Origin: Azospirillum brasilense
Lineage (GTDB): Bacteria; Pseudomonadota; Alphaproteobacteria; Azospirillales; Azospirillaceae
Assembly: GCF_001315015.1 (NCBI RefSeq)
Contig: NZ_CP012914.1
Location: 2,228,501-2,292,500 of the forward strand
Length of the DNA: 64,000 bases
Direction of reading: 5' to 3'
Positions 19,937-29,277 of the stretch are shown here, in pieces. The translations under genes and the position numbers were made by a program. Each line of letters begins with the position of its first letter. Within the stretch, counting starts at the first letter, position 1. The notes under the pieces are model-generated. The model did not search any database. It saw nothing but the letters and a program-made list of their open reading frames with translations, and had not been told where the DNA came from.

Positions 19937-19970
19937 TGGATATGTCTTATCCGTCGCAGCAAGACGGGTC

Positions 19971-20345
<375 letters not shown>

Positions 20346-20402
20346 TTTAATGCTCCAACAACTCGATGTTCTGGGATGGGTAGACAGCTAGACGGGTGCG
20401 GC

Positions 20403-20921
20403 TCAGGCCGCCTCGTCCTTCTTCGCGTAGGCCGCCAGCACGCGGGCGACCTGGCCGCCCGGAGCCTGGAGAACGCCGGCGATACGGGTCGCCGGAGTCT
20501 GGATCATGCCCACGAGCTTGGCGCGCAGTTCGTCCAGCGACGGGAGCGTGGCGAGAGCCTTCACTCCCTCCGCGTCGAGGATCTGGTCGCCGAGAGCGGC
20601 ACCGACGATCTTCAGCTTCTCGTTGGTCTTCGCGTAGTCGGCCACCACCTTGGCGGCCGCGACGGGATCCTTCGAGTAGGCGATCGCGGTCGGTCCCTTG
20701 AAGAGACCGTCCAGACCTTCAAACTGCGTGCCCTGAAGGGCGCGGCGGGCGAGCCGGTTCTTCGTCACCTTGAAGCTCGCGCCCGCGGCCCGAATCTTGC
20801 CACGCAGGTCGGTGACTTCCGCCACCGTCAGGCCGAGATGGTGGGTGACCACCACCAGGCCCGTTTCCTGGAGCTTCGACTGCAGGTCCGCGATCGTCGC
20901 TTCTTTTTGTGTACGATCCAC
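20403..20921 (-). CDS. rplJ: 50S ribosomal protein L10
   Basis: L10, 172 residues, base of the ribosomal stalk to which L7/L12 dimers attach. The start is a GTG at 20921 (first residues [20 protein letters not shown]): a perfect AAGGAGG lies seven bases upstream, while the reading frame continues upstream without a credible start. The conserved [13 protein letters not shown] and [10 protein letters not shown] motifs are present. Upstream is a 267-base spacer that includes the likely L10 autoregulatory leader. Confidence 0.97.
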   Translation of the reverse strand: MDRTQKEATIADLQSKLQETGLVVVTHHLGLTVAEVTDLRGKIRAAGASFKVTKNRLARRALQGTQFEGLDGLFKGPTAIAYSKDPVAAAKVVADYAKTNEKLKIVGAALGDQILDAEGVKALATLPSLDELRAKLVGMIQTPATRIAGVLQAPGGQVARVLAAYAKKDEAA

Positions 20922-21110
20922 GGATCGCCTCCTTGCACAGAGGTTTACAAGGGACCCCTTCCCTTTCGGTGGGGAGCCCCGGCGAACCTGTCCCAGAAGT
21001 TCGAGCCGTTCCTGAACCGCGGGCAAGCCCGCGTGGTTAACGGTTCAACTCCTGTCTGCTCTGGCAGGTTTAAGCCCTTGCCTCCGGAGAGACGCGGGCA
21101 CCAGCGGTCT
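20922..21110 (-). promoter_or_regulatory. probable L10 autoregulatory mRNA leader
   Basis: Noncoding spacer before rplJ rich in paired segments, such as the CGCGGGCTTGCCCGCG stem within about 21020-21036 and the GGGGTCCC/GGGACCCC-like pair near 20952-20972. L10 leaders that bind the L10-(L12)n complex are found in many bacteria at this position. I infer the function from position and structure; a covariance-model match was not tested. Confidence 0.45.
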
Positions 21111-21144
21111 TGGACAGGGTGGGCATCCCCGCAGGGACACCCGA

Positions 21145-21176
21145 TCGCCGCCGGTTCCCGAAGGAGCCGGCGGCGA
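21145..21176 (-). other. 14-bp hairpin just after rplA
   Basis: Fully paired 14-bp stem (21145-21158 with 21163-21176, one G-U) closed by a four-base loop, 13 bases after the rplA stop. No T run follows, so it is probably a processing or 3'-end stability element between the L11-L1 and L10-L12 halves of the operon rather than a full terminator. Confidence 0.6.
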
Positions 21177-21188
21177 AACTCAGATCAC

Positions 21189-21890
21189 TCAGGCCGTGGC
21201 GGCCAGAGTGGACAGATCGAGCTTCAGGCCCGGGCCCATCGTCGAGGACAGCGAGACCTTCAGCAGGTACTGACCCTTGGCACCGGTCGGCTTGGCGCGG
21301 GTGATGGCATCCACGAAGGCGCGGATGTTCTGCACCAGGGCCTCTTCCGAGAAGCTGGCCTTGCCGACGCCGGCATGCACGATGCCGGTCTTCTCGGCGC
21401 GGAACTCCACGGCGCCGGCCTTGGCGGCCTTGACGGCGCCGGCCACGTCGGGGGTCACGGTGCCGAGCTTCGGGTTCGGCATCAGGCCGCGCGGGCCGAG
21501 GACCTTACCGAGCTTGCCGACGACGCCCATCATGTCCGGGGACGCGATGCAGCGGTCGAAGTCAATGTTGCCGGCCAGGATCTTCTCGGCCAGATCGTCG
21601 GCGCCAACGATGTCCGCGCCGGCGGCCAGGGCGTCATCCGCCTTGGTGCCCTTGGCGAACACGGCGACGCGCACGGTCTTGCCGGTGCCGTTCGGCAGGT
21701 TCACCACACCGCGGACCATCTGGTCGGCGTGACGCGGATCGATGCCCAGGTTCATGGCGATTTCGATGGTCTCATCGAACTTCGCCTTGGGCAGGCCCTT
21801 GATCAGGGAGACGGCGCCTTCCAGCGAGTAGAGCGCCTCGCGGTCGACCTTCTTGTAGGAATCGGTCAGTCGCTTGCCGAGCTTCGCCAT
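21189..21890 (-). CDS. rplA: 50S ribosomal protein L1
   Basis: L1, 233 residues, mobile-stalk protein at the E site, and in E. coli the translational repressor of the L11-L1 operon. [20 protein letters not shown] at the N-terminus and [20 protein letters not shown] in the middle are diagnostic. It follows rplK by four bases, which implies coupling. Confidence 0.98.
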   Translation of the reverse strand: MAKLGKRLTDSYKKVDREALYSLEGAVSLIKGLPKAKFDETIEIAMNLGIDPRHADQMVRGVVNLPNGTGKTVRVAVFAKGTKADDALAAGADIVGADDLAEKILAGNIDFDRCIASPDMMGVVGKLGKVLGPRGLMPNPKLGTVTPDVAGAVKAAKAGAVEFRAEKTGIVHAGVGKASFSEEALVQNIRAFVDAITRAKPTGAKGQYLLKVSLSSTMGPGLKLDLSTLAATA

Positions 21891-21894
21891 GGGA

Positions 21895-22329
21895 TCAGCC
21901 CTCCACCACTTCGAGGCCCATCGAGCGGGCGGAACCAGCGATCATGCTCGCGGCCGCCTCGACGTCGTGGGCGTTCAGGTCCTTCATCTTCTTTTCGGCG
22001 ATGTCACGAATCTGGGTCTTCGTGATCTTGCCGGCGAAAGCGCCCTTGCCGGTGGTCTGCGAACCCTTGTCGATGCCAGCGGCCTTCTTCAGGAAGTAGC
22101 TGACCGGCGGGGTCTTCGTGACGAAGGTGAAGGTACGGTCGCCGTAGGCGGTGATGACCACCGGGATCGGCATGCCGACTTCCAGGTCCTGCGTCTTGGC
22201 GTTGAACGCCTTGCAGAACTCCATGATGTTCAGGCCGCGCTGACCGAGCGCCGGGCCGATGGGCGGCGACGGATTCGCCTTGCCGGCCGGAACCTGCAGC
22301 TTGATGAAGCCAACGATTTTCTTTGCCAT
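21895..22329 (-). CDS. rplK: 50S ribosomal protein L11
   Basis: L11, 144 residues, GTPase-associated-centre protein needed for stringent-response sensing through RelA-type enzymes. It has the [20 protein letters not shown] start with [20 protein letters not shown] (the thiostrepton-site proline-rich region) and a C-terminal RNA-binding domain ending in [15 protein letters not shown]. It lies 134 bases downstream of nusG. Confidence 0.98.
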   Translation of the reverse strand: MAKKIVGFIKLQVPAGKANPSPPIGPALGQRGLNIMEFCKAFNAKTQDLEVGMPIPVVITAYGDRTFTFVTKTPPVSYFLKKAAGIDKGSQTTGKGAFAGKITKTQIRDIAEKKMKDLNAHDVEAAASMIAGSARSMGLEVVEG

Positions 22330-22421
22330 GTCACAACCTCCAGATACGACGCCTCGATACGCTGTCCGGCGTCGCGGGGCTTTGCGGTGCGGCTATGGCG
22401 GGCCTTCCGCAGCAGAAAGGA

Positions 22422-22444
22422 GCACGTGACTGTTCATCACGTGC
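22422..22444 (-). other. hairpin between nusG and rplK
   Basis: Perfect 8-bp inverted repeat GCACGTGA (22422-22429) and TCACGTGC (22437-22444) just after the nusG stop, followed on the minus strand by CTCCTTTCT. It may be a weak terminator that lowers read-through from the tuf-nusG unit into rplK, or a processing site. Confidence 0.45.
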
Positions 22445-22463
22445 CCCGGGAAAACGGTTGGTC

Positions 22464-22994
22464 TCAGACCTTTTCGACCTGGGTGTATTCCAGCTCGACC
22501 GGCGTGGAGCGGCCGAAGATCGACACCGCCACCTTGAGGCGGGCCTTCTCCTCGTCGACTTCCTCGACGGTGCCGTTGAAAGAGGTGAAGGGGCCGTCGC
22601 TCACACGAACCTGCTCGCCCACCTCGAAGGTGATCGAGGGCTTGGGGCGCTCAAAGCCTTCCTGCACCTGATGGATGATCCGCTCGGCTTCGCGCTGGCT
22701 GATCGGCTGCGGCTTGCCGCCACCACCCAGGAACCCGGTGACCTTCGGCGTGTTCTTCACGAGATGCCAGGACTCGTCCGTCAAATCCATCTTGATGAGG
22801 ACGTAGCCGGGGAAGAACTTCCGCTCGGTGTTGATCTTGGAACCCCGGCGCACCTCGACCACTTCCTCGGTCGGCACCAGGATCTCTTCGAATTTGTCTT
22901 CCAGACCCTTCTGAGCCGCCTTCTCGCGGATGGCCTGGGAAACCTTCTTCTCGAAGCCCGAATAGACGTGAACGACGTACCAGCGCGCGGCCAT
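22464..22994 (-). CDS. nusG: transcription termination/antitermination factor NusG
   Basis: NusG, 176 residues, binds RNA polymerase to suppress pausing and couples transcription to Rho and to ribosomal S10. N-terminal NGN domain (ARWYVVHVYSGFEKKVSQAI, residues 2-21) and C-terminal KOW domain (EVGEQVRVSDGPFTSFNGTV). It is five bases after secE, the standard secE-nusG pair. Confidence 0.98.
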   Translation of the reverse strand: MAARWYVVHVYSGFEKKVSQAIREKAAQKGLEDKFEEILVPTEEVVEVRRGSKINTERKFFPGYVLIKMDLTDESWHLVKNTPKVTGFLGGGGKPQPISQREAERIIHQVQEGFERPKPSITFEVGEQVRVSDGPFTSFNGTVEEVDEEKARLKVAVSIFGRSTPVELEYTQVEKV

Positions 22995-22999
22995 GGCGA

Positions 23000-23197
23000 T
23001 CAGGCTCCCAGCCCAAGGATCATACGGACGGCGAAGGCCAGCACCTGATCCACGACGAGGAAGAACAGCGAAGCCAGCACCACCATGACGAACACCATGG
23101 CGGTCGTCACGCCGGTTTCCTTGCGGGTCGGCCAGGTGACCTTGGCCACCTCGCGGCGGACGTCGCGCGCGAATTCTGCGGGGTTCACTTTAGCCAT
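23000..23197 (-). CDS. secE: preprotein translocase subunit SecE
   Basis: SecE, 65 residues, the short single-span form found in alphaproteobacteria; it stabilises SecY in the translocon. The amphipathic segment VRREVAKVTWPTRKETGVTT (about residues 13-32) is the family signature, followed by one membrane helix (about residues 33-58). It lies between tRNA-Trp and nusG. Confidence 0.97.
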   Translation of the reverse strand: MAKVNPAEFARDVRREVAKVTWPTRKETGVTTAMVFVMVVLASLFFLVVDQVLAFAVRMILGLGA

Positions 23198-23266
23198 CGT
23201 AGACCGTGCGGGCTCCGGTGCGACGTGTAGGGCGCGGTCAGCGACCCGTTCTTGTTCGGTACGGCG

Positions 23267-23342
23267 TGGCAGGAGTGGAGGGGCTCGAACCCCCAGCCCC
23301 CGGTTTTGGAGACCGGTGCTCTACCAATTGAGCTACACTCCT
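23267..23342 (-). tRNA. tRNA-Trp (CCA)
   Basis: Complete cloverleaf on the minus strand: acceptor AGGAGTG with CACTCCT, T arm GGGGGTTCGAGCCCC, anticodon loop CTCCAAA giving anticodon CCA, discriminator G and an encoded CCA tail. It sits between tuf copy 2 and secE, a common place for tRNA-Trp. Confidence 0.97.
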
Positions 23343-23446
23343 ATCGCCGCAGGCTCTACCCCCGGCGGGGAGCGGAGCTTATAGCGCATAGCCGCGTGGC
23401 TTGCTAGCCTTTTTATCGGCCGGCATGCCGAAAACGACAGGGATCA

Positions 23447-23482
23447 ATCCCGCCGCCGAACCATGGGGAACGACGGCGGGAT
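23447..23482 (-). terminator. hairpin after tuf copy 2 (weak terminator or processing site)
   Basis: Stem of 9 bp plus 2 bp after one mismatch (23447-23458 with 23471-23482), 13 bases after the tuf stop. No direct T run follows, so complete termination is doubtful; tRNA-Trp, secE and nusG downstream have no clear promoter and probably rely on read-through. Confidence 0.4.
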
Positions 23483-23495
23483 CGACACCTTTAAC

Positions 23496-24686
<1,191 letters not shown>

Positions 24687-24767
24687 CGCTTTGGTCTTTC
24701 GTTCCCGACGTTCCGGACGCACACAATGGCCCGGCCGAGACCGACATTTCCCTTAGCGCGGGGGGAT

Positions 24768-24841
24768 TGGAGCGGGTGAGGGGAATCGAACCCCCGTCGT
24801 AAGCTTGGAAGGCTTCTGCTCTACCATTGAGCTACACCCGC
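24768..24841 (-). tRNA. tRNA-Gly (TCC)
   Basis: Minus strand: acceptor GCGGGTG with CACCCGC, D arm TAGCTCAATGGTAGAGCA, anticodon loop CTTCCAA giving TCC, T arm GGGGGTTCGATTCCCC, discriminator T and encoded CCA. It lies 81 bases upstream of tuf copy 2 and is probably processed from the same transcript. Confidence 0.96.
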
Positions 24842-24905
24842 CTGCCATGCCCCGCCCGGCGCTATCGACCGGGAAACGCGATCACGGACAAGCCGTGGAA
24901 TGTAG

Positions 24906-24991
24906 TGGTGGAAGGGGCTGGATTTGAACCAGCGTACGCTTACGCGGGCAGATTTACAGTCTGCTGCCTTTAACCACTCGGCCACCCTTCC
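24906..24991 (-). tRNA. tRNA-Tyr (GTA)
   Basis: Minus strand class II tRNA with a long variable arm (CCCGCGTAAGCGTACG region): acceptor GGAAGGG with CCCTTCC, anticodon loop CTGTAAA giving GTA, T arm GCTGGTTCAAATCCAGC, discriminator A and encoded CCA. First product of the tRNA-tuf-secE-nusG unit. Confidence 0.97.
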
Positions 24992-25030
24992 TCAGGCCCG
25001 CTGCGGGACATGCCCGCCGCGGAGTTCGGC

Positions 25031-25058
25031 ACTATGAGAATTTTTCAGGCCTTGTCAA
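25031..25058 (-). promoter_or_regulatory. sigma70-type promoter of the tRNA-Tyr/tRNA-Gly/tuf unit
   Basis: Minus strand: perfect TTGACA (25053-25058), 16-bp spacer, CATAGT (25031-25036). It lies about 40 bases upstream of tRNA-Tyr and divergent from rlmB. It probably drives the whole unit through nusG and possibly into the ribosomal-protein and rpo genes. Confidence 0.7.
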
Positions 25059-25135
25059 CACGTCTGAAGCAGTCCAAACCAGAAAACTGTGAATAACCGC
25101 GGCGGGCTTAGCCCCGCCCCCTCCAGTCGGACACC

Positions 25136-25990
25136 ATGACCCGTTCGAAGAAGCCATCCGCGCCCCACGGCCAGCCCCCTGCCCCGGCCAAGAACCACTC
25201 CCCATCCCACCGCGAGTCGCGCGGCGACCGCACCTCCCCAGGGCGCGGCGCGCAGGGCGTCCTGCTCTACGGCCTGCACCCGGTGTCTGCGGCCTGGCTG
25301 AACCCGGAGCGGCGCATCCACCGTCTGATCGCGACGGAAGCGGGCCGCGCCGCGTTGGAGCCGGTGCTGGCCCAGGCCAAGGCGCGCGGGCTGCAACGGC
25401 CCGGCCTTATGCCGGCCGACCGCAACGACCTGGACCGCATGTTGCCGCCGGGCGCCGTACACCAGGGCGTGGCAGCAGACGTCGCCCCCTTGGACGAGAT
25501 CGGGATCGAGGACCTCTGCGTGGAGGCCGATTCGGATCCGTCGGCGCTCGTCGTCGTCCTCGATCAGGTGACCGACCCGCACAACGTCGGCGCGATCCTG
25601 CGCTCTGCTTCGGCCTTCGGGGCCAAGGCGGTGGTGGTGACGGAGCGCAACGCGCCGGAGACCACCGGCGTCCTCGCCAAGAGCGCCTCGGGAGCACTGG
25701 AGTCGGTTCCGCTGGTGCGAGTCACCAACCTCGCCCGGGCGCTCGCCGATCTTCAGCAGGCCGGCTTCTGGACGGTCGGTCTCGCCGAGTCGGGGACGAG
25801 CACGCTGGCCCAGTGCAACCTGACGGGCCGCACCGCGCTGGTGCTGGGGGCGGAGGGGGCCGGGCTGCGCCGCCTGACCATGGAGCGTTGCGACATCGTC
25901 GCGCGCCTGCCGACCCAGGGACCGGTGGGCAGCCTGAACGTGTCCAATGCCGCCGCGGTCGCCCTCTACGAGGTCGCCCGGCTGCGCTGA
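25136..25990 (+). CDS. rlmB: 23S rRNA 2'-O-methyltransferase, SpoU/TrmH family (RlmB-like)
   Basis: SPOUT-class methyltransferase, 284 residues, predicted to methylate the ribose of a guanosine in 23S rRNA (G2251 in E. coli numbering) using SAM. A disordered basic N-terminus (about 40 residues) precedes the substrate-binding domain beginning LLYGLHPVSAAWLNPERR. The three SpoU motifs are clear: DQVTDPHNVGAILRSA, LVLGAEGAGLRRLT and PVGSLNVSNAAAVALYE, with the trefoil-knot Asn and Arg. Divergent from tRNA-Tyr, upstream of tRNA-Thr. RlmB versus a paralogous TrmH-type enzyme is inferred from the N-terminal domain. Confidence 0.88.
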   Translation: MTRSKKPSAPHGQPPAPAKNHSPSHRESRGDRTSPGRGAQGVLLYGLHPVSAAWLNPERRIHRLIATEAGRAALEPVLAQAKARGLQRPGLMPADRNDLDRMLPPGAVHQGVAADVAPLDEIGIEDLCVEADSDPSALVVVLDQVTDPHNVGAILRSASAFGAKAVVVTERNAPETTGVLAKSASGALESVPLVRVTNLARALADLQQAGFWTVGLAESGTSTLAQCNLTGRTALVLGAEGAGLRRLTMERCDIVARLPTQGPVGSLNVSNAAAVALYEVARLR

Positions 25991-26021
25991 CGCGTCGCCA
26001 AACGCGCCGCACAGGTGAGGC

Positions 26022-26050
26022 TTGCTGCGGACCGCGGGGGACGCTAGTGT
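26022..26050 (+). promoter_or_regulatory. possible promoter of tRNA-Thr
   Basis: TTGCTG (26022-26027), 17-bp spacer, TAGTGT (26045-26050), 31 bases upstream of the tRNA. Hexamer matches are moderate (3/6 each), so it rests mainly on spacing and position. Confidence 0.4.
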
Positions 26051-26081
26051 AAGCGCCCGCCGCCGTCTGGCCGGGCGGCAT

Positions 26082-26157
26082 GCCGGTTTAGCTCAGTTGG
26101 TAGAGCAGCGGTTTTGTAAACCGAAGGTCGCGGGTTCGAGCCCTGCAACCGGCACCA
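26082..26157 (+). tRNA. tRNA-Thr (TGT)
   Basis: Complete cloverleaf: acceptor GCCGGTT with AACCGGC, D arm TAGCTCAGTTGGTAGAGCA, anticodon loop TTTGTAA giving TGT, T arm GCGGGTTCGAGCCCTGC, discriminator A and encoded CCA. A run of seven T residues (26160-26166) follows directly and may end the transcript. Confidence 0.97.
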
Positions 26158-26190
26158 CCTTTTTTTGACCGCCAGACCGACGTCCTGCCC

Positions 26191-26649
26191 ATGACGCACG
26201 CCACCGAAGGCGGCTCCCTGATCCCGACCGGCTCCGGCGTCATCGACGCGGAGCACAGTTCCATTCTCGACCTCCTGTCGGCGATGACCGCGGGCGGTCC
26301 GGTCGGGCTGGCGGAGCTGACCGCGCTTTCGCACGAGGTGGCGGAGCATTTCGCCACGGAAACGGTGGAGATGGCCGTTCTGGCCACGGACCGGCGGGAG
26401 CGGCACGAGCAGGCCCATCGTAGCTACTTGGCCAGCATCGACGCTCTGGTGGGTACCGCTGAGCGCGGCGCCCCGGTGACCAGCGACGACGCGAACCGGC
26501 TGATGCTATGGTTCATCGTCCACTCCAACACCGCCGACACCGAACTGGTGGAGGCCGCCCGGCGCGCCGGCGACGAGCCGCCCATGATCTCCATGGACGA
26601 ATGGCTCGACGGCCTGGACGAGGCTGATCGGGACGCCTTGCGCTCCTGA
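26191..26649 (+). CDS. bacteriohemerythrin-family protein
   Basis: Predicted 152-residue single-domain hemerythrin, a four-helix bundle with a non-heme di-iron site that binds O2 or senses redox/NO. All seven ligand positions are present with canonical spacing: His22 (IDAEHSSIL), His53 and Glu57 (HFATE), His72 and His76 (HEQAH), His111 and Asp116 (HSNTAD). There is no signal peptide or membrane segment, so cytoplasmic. It follows tRNA-Thr by 33 bases. No chemotaxis or GGDEF domain is attached, so an O2-storage or iron/NO role is more likely than signalling; that is inference. Confidence 0.8.
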   Translation: MTHATEGGSLIPTGSGVIDAEHSSILDLLSAMTAGGPVGLAELTALSHEVAEHFATETVEMAVLATDRRERHEQAHRSYLASIDALVGTAERGAPVTSDDANRLMLWFIVHSNTADTELVEAARRAGDEPPMISMDEWLDGLDEADRDALRS

Positions 26650-26740
26650 GACGGCCATGACGCCCCAACCGGGGAACCGGGCCTCCAGGCAGCGGTTGGA
26701 GAGGGGACGATCCCTTCCAGCAACCGACCCAGGCTCCTTC

Positions 26741-27013
26741 ATGGAAAAATCCGACACTCCCAACGCCGGGGCGCAGCGCCTGCGCGACGCCATCGACAAG
26801 GGCCTGACCGGCGACAAGATCCCCGCGTCTGACCCTGCTGCGGCCCCGCTGGGCACCGACGACGAGGCCGCGGGCGTCCGACCGCCTCCGGCCGCCAGCA
26901 CTCACGATCCTGCCCCTTCCGACGCCCGCGCGCCCTCGGGCCACTCCAAGGGCGCCGACGCCTTCCGCAAAGGCGACCTTCCCTACGGCGAGGGCACCCG
27001 CGACGATGGATGA
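26741..27013 (+). CDS. small hydrophilic protein, function unknown
   Basis: I do not recognise a domain. The ATG at 26741 (MEKSDTPNAGAQRLRDAIDK) gives 90 residues; the frame stays open upstream to 26657 but without a better start. Composition is Asp/Pro/Ala/Gly-rich, with KGLTGDKIPASDPAAAPLG in the middle and a GADAFRKGDLPYGEGTRDDG end, so it is probably largely disordered and soluble. It is 91 bases downstream of the hemerythrin gene on the same strand and may share its transcript. Confidence 0.55.
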   Translation: MEKSDTPNAGAQRLRDAIDKGLTGDKIPASDPAAAPLGTDDEAAGVRPPPAASTHDPAPSDARAPSGHSKGADAFRKGDLPYGEGTRDDG

Positions 27014-27040
27014 CCGCCGCCACGAGGCGGACTGTTGCGC

Positions 27041-27078
27041 AAAAAAATGTCCCTCTTCCGAATGGGAAGAGGGACATT
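27041..27078 (-). terminator. intrinsic terminator after the Wza-like export gene
   Basis: Perfect 14-bp stem (27046-27059 with 27065-27078, 5-nt loop). On the minus strand the T tract runs 27045-27041. It ends the transcript of the export lipoprotein gene and faces the end of the small plus-strand gene. Confidence 0.92.
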
Positions 27079-27165
27079 GTCATGGCGTCGAATGGTGGCG
27101 GGGCGCCTGCCCCAGTTTTCCGAAACAAATGGGCCGTCTGGCGAGTTTCCGGAACCGGTTGCCGA

Positions 27166-27738
27166 TCAGAAATAGCGCTCCGGCACGCGCAGCACGTCGT
27201 CGGGCATCACCGGCGTGGTGATCGGGGCGCGGCGCAACTCCTTCTTGGGGTCGGCCCCGCGTGTGATCAGCACGTAGTCCTCCTTGGCGCGGTAGGTGTA
27301 GCCGCCAGCCATCGCCACCGCCGACAGGGCGGTCATGCCGTTGACATACTGGTACTGGCCGGGGTTACGGACCTCGCCCAGGATGAAGAAGGGCCGGTGG
27401 TTCAGCACCTCGACGCTGACCTTGGCATCGCGGACGTAGCCCTGCGACAGGCGCTTGGCGATGTCGGTCTCCAACTCGCGCGGGGTGTGGCCGCGGGCCG
27501 ACACCTCGCCGATCAGCGGCATGGCGACCTTGCCCGACCCGTCGACGCGGAACTCGCCGGAGAGCTGCTCCTCGCCGAAGACGATGACGCGCAGCGCGTC
27601 GCCGGCCCCCAGGCGGTAGTCCGTCATCTGGGCGACGCCGGGCGGTTCGAGAGGGGCATCCTGGCCACCGGCGCAGCCGACCATCGCGGCGGCGACCACG
27701 GTCATTCCGAGCGCGCGGAACACGTTACGTCGATTCAT
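27166..27738 (-). CDS. polysaccharide export lipoprotein (Wza/Poly_export family)
   Basis: A 190-residue lipoprotein: signal peptide ending in the lipobox MVGC with Cys22 as the acylated residue. The Poly_export domain (YRLGAGDALRVIVFGEEQLS, about residues 41-60) is followed by one SLBB-type domain (FILGEVRNPGQYQYVNGMTA). Such proteins form or gate the outer-membrane channel for capsule or exopolysaccharide, but this one is about half the length of Wza and lacks the C-terminal membrane helix, so it is a minimal form. It lies downstream of an outer-membrane beta-barrel gene on the same strand; no polymerase or glycosyltransferase is nearby. Confidence 0.85.
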   Translation of the reverse strand: MNRRNVFRALGMTVVAAAMVGCAGGQDAPLEPPGVAQMTDYRLGAGDALRVIVFGEEQLSGEFRVDGSGKVAMPLIGEVSARGHTPRELETDIAKRLSQGYVRDAKVSVEVLNHRPFFILGEVRNPGQYQYVNGMTALSAVAMAGGYTYRAKEDYVLITRGADPKKELRRAPITTPVMPDDVLRVPERYF

Positions 27739-27915
27739 CCCTAACCCTTCTCCATAGCTCGTGAGGACATCGGGTCCAGGCGCCCGCGGACGGAGCGGCC
27801 GAACCCTGAGCGGTCACGGAGGGAGACTAGCAACTCGCACGCGCTTGGGAAAAAGTGGAGAGGAAGTAACGCCAACGGAGGAAAAGGATTCGCATCACCG
27901 TATAGGCGGAAATGC

Positions 27916-27947
27916 AAAAGGGGCGCCCATCGGCAGATGAGCGCCCC
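27916..27947 (-). terminator. intrinsic terminator after the beta-barrel gene
   Basis: Minus strand: stem GGGGCGC with GCGCCCC plus inner CATC/GATG (27920-27931 with 27936-27947), then TTTT (27919-27916), 25 bases after the beta-barrel stop. It suggests the downstream export gene has its own promoter in 27739-27915; I see none with convincing hexamers. Confidence 0.85.
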
Positions 27948-27972
27948 TCTGTGCATGGACTAGACGAACTGA

Positions 27973-29277
27973 TTACATCTGAGCGCCGACGCGCAGATAG
28001 ACCAGATTGTCGGAGTAATCGAAACCACTGAGGTTCGAGTTACGCTTTTCGTAAGTATAGCCGCCATTCACGAAGACGTAGCGGCTGAGCTGGTAGCTGG
28101 CACCGGCCCCCAGTGTGTAGACGTCGTCGGTGCGGTCCACGCCGTTGAAGTCGTCCTGGCGCCACTGGACGCGGGCGTTCAGCAGCAGGGTGCGCAGAAG
28201 CTCGTGATCCACGCCGACCGCGGCGACGGTGCGGTTGTAGCTCGACGCGATCTGGCTGCCGCGGGCGTAGGTCGATTCGCGAACCTGACGGCTGAGCGAG
28301 CCGGTGACCGAGGTGAGCTGGGTCACCGACCAGTTCAGGCGGCCGCCCAAGGCCAGACCACCGAAATCCTTCAGCGTCGGATCATCGTAGGTCCGGCTCA
28401 GATAACCGGCATAGATCTCGCCGTTGATGAGGCCGGTCAGGTCGGTGGACAGGCCGCCGACGACCTCATAGCCGTCCGAGTCGCGGTTGACGCCGCCGAA
28501 ATCCGGGGTCAGCCGGTACCGGGTCCAGTTGTAGGAGCCCTGGATGAAGGCTTCGTAGCCCTGGATGAACTCGTAGCCGGCACGGGCGGTGCCCGTGTAG
28601 CTCCAGCGGTCGCGGTCCTCCTGCGACTCCGTCCGCCCGTTGGTCAACTCGGCGTCCTGATAGGAGGTGTACTGGGCCCCACCGGTCAGGCGGACGCGCA
28701 GGCGGTTGAAGCGCTGGTTGAACGATGCCTCGCCGCCATGGGTGAAGTAGTTCACCGGCTCCGCGAAGCGCGGCACCACGGTGCCGGTGGCCAGCGACAC
28801 GTCGAAGTTCGGGTCGGACCGCCCCTCATGGTCGCGGCGGCTGAACAGCAGGCCGCTGACCGAGCTGTCGCGGGTGATGTCGTAGCGGCCGTCCACCTGC
28901 GCCCGGTAATCGGCGTAGTTCTCCGACGAGTAGTCGAAGAAGCGCCCGATGTTGCCGGAGGCCGAGAAGTTCAGGGCGTGGTTGTTGAAATCCGAACGCA
29001 CATCGACGCGCGGCTGGGTGACCCAGATGAAGTCGTCGCGGGTGTCGTTCTCGGTCGCGAAGACGTTGCTTTCATAGGTCAGGCCGGTTTCGATGCGCGG
29101 CAGGATACGGAACGATCCGGCGCGGATGCCGAGCTGTTCGACCTCCGGACGGCGGCGCTCCAGCACGGTTTCACCGGGCTGCAGTTCCTGGGCGCTCACC
29201 GGCGTGGCCGCGGGCAGCGCCGTCAGCACGGTGGACGCGAGCGCGAGGGCGAGAAGGGACAGGGAGCTGGGCTTCAT
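27973..29277 (-). CDS. outer-membrane beta-barrel protein, exopolysaccharide-export type
   Basis: A 434-residue protein with a Sec signal peptide (hydrophobic core at about residues 5-24, cleavage near VSA-QE). The rest shows alternating amphipathic strands typical of barrels, for example NHALNFSASGNIGRFF and YVFVNGGYTYEKRN, ending with VYLRVGAQM. It resembles the BBP2-type putative outer-membrane proteins found beside alphaproteobacterial polysaccharide export genes. Upstream of the Wza-like lipoprotein on the same strand, which supports a joint role in export. Substrate unknown. Confidence 0.75.
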   Translation of the reverse strand: MKPSSLSLLALALASTVLTALPAATPVSAQELQPGETVLERRRPEVEQLGIRAGSFRILPRIETGLTYESNVFATENDTRDDFIWVTQPRVDVRSDFNNHALNFSASGNIGRFFDYSSENYADYRAQVDGRYDITRDSSVSGLLFSRRDHEGRSDPNFDVSLATGTVVPRFAEPVNYFTHGGEASFNQRFNRLRVRLTGGAQYTSYQDAELTNGRTESQEDRDRWSYTGTARAGYEFIQGYEAFIQGSYNWTRYRLTPDFGGVNRDSDGYEVVGGLSTDLTGLINGEIYAGYLSRTYDDPTLKDFGGLALGGRLNWSVTQLTSVTGSLSRQVRESTYARGSQIASSYNRTVAAVGVDHELLRTLLLNARVQWRQDDFNGVDRTDDVYTLGAGASYQLSRYVFVNGGYTYEKRNSNLSGFDYSDNLVYLRVGAQM

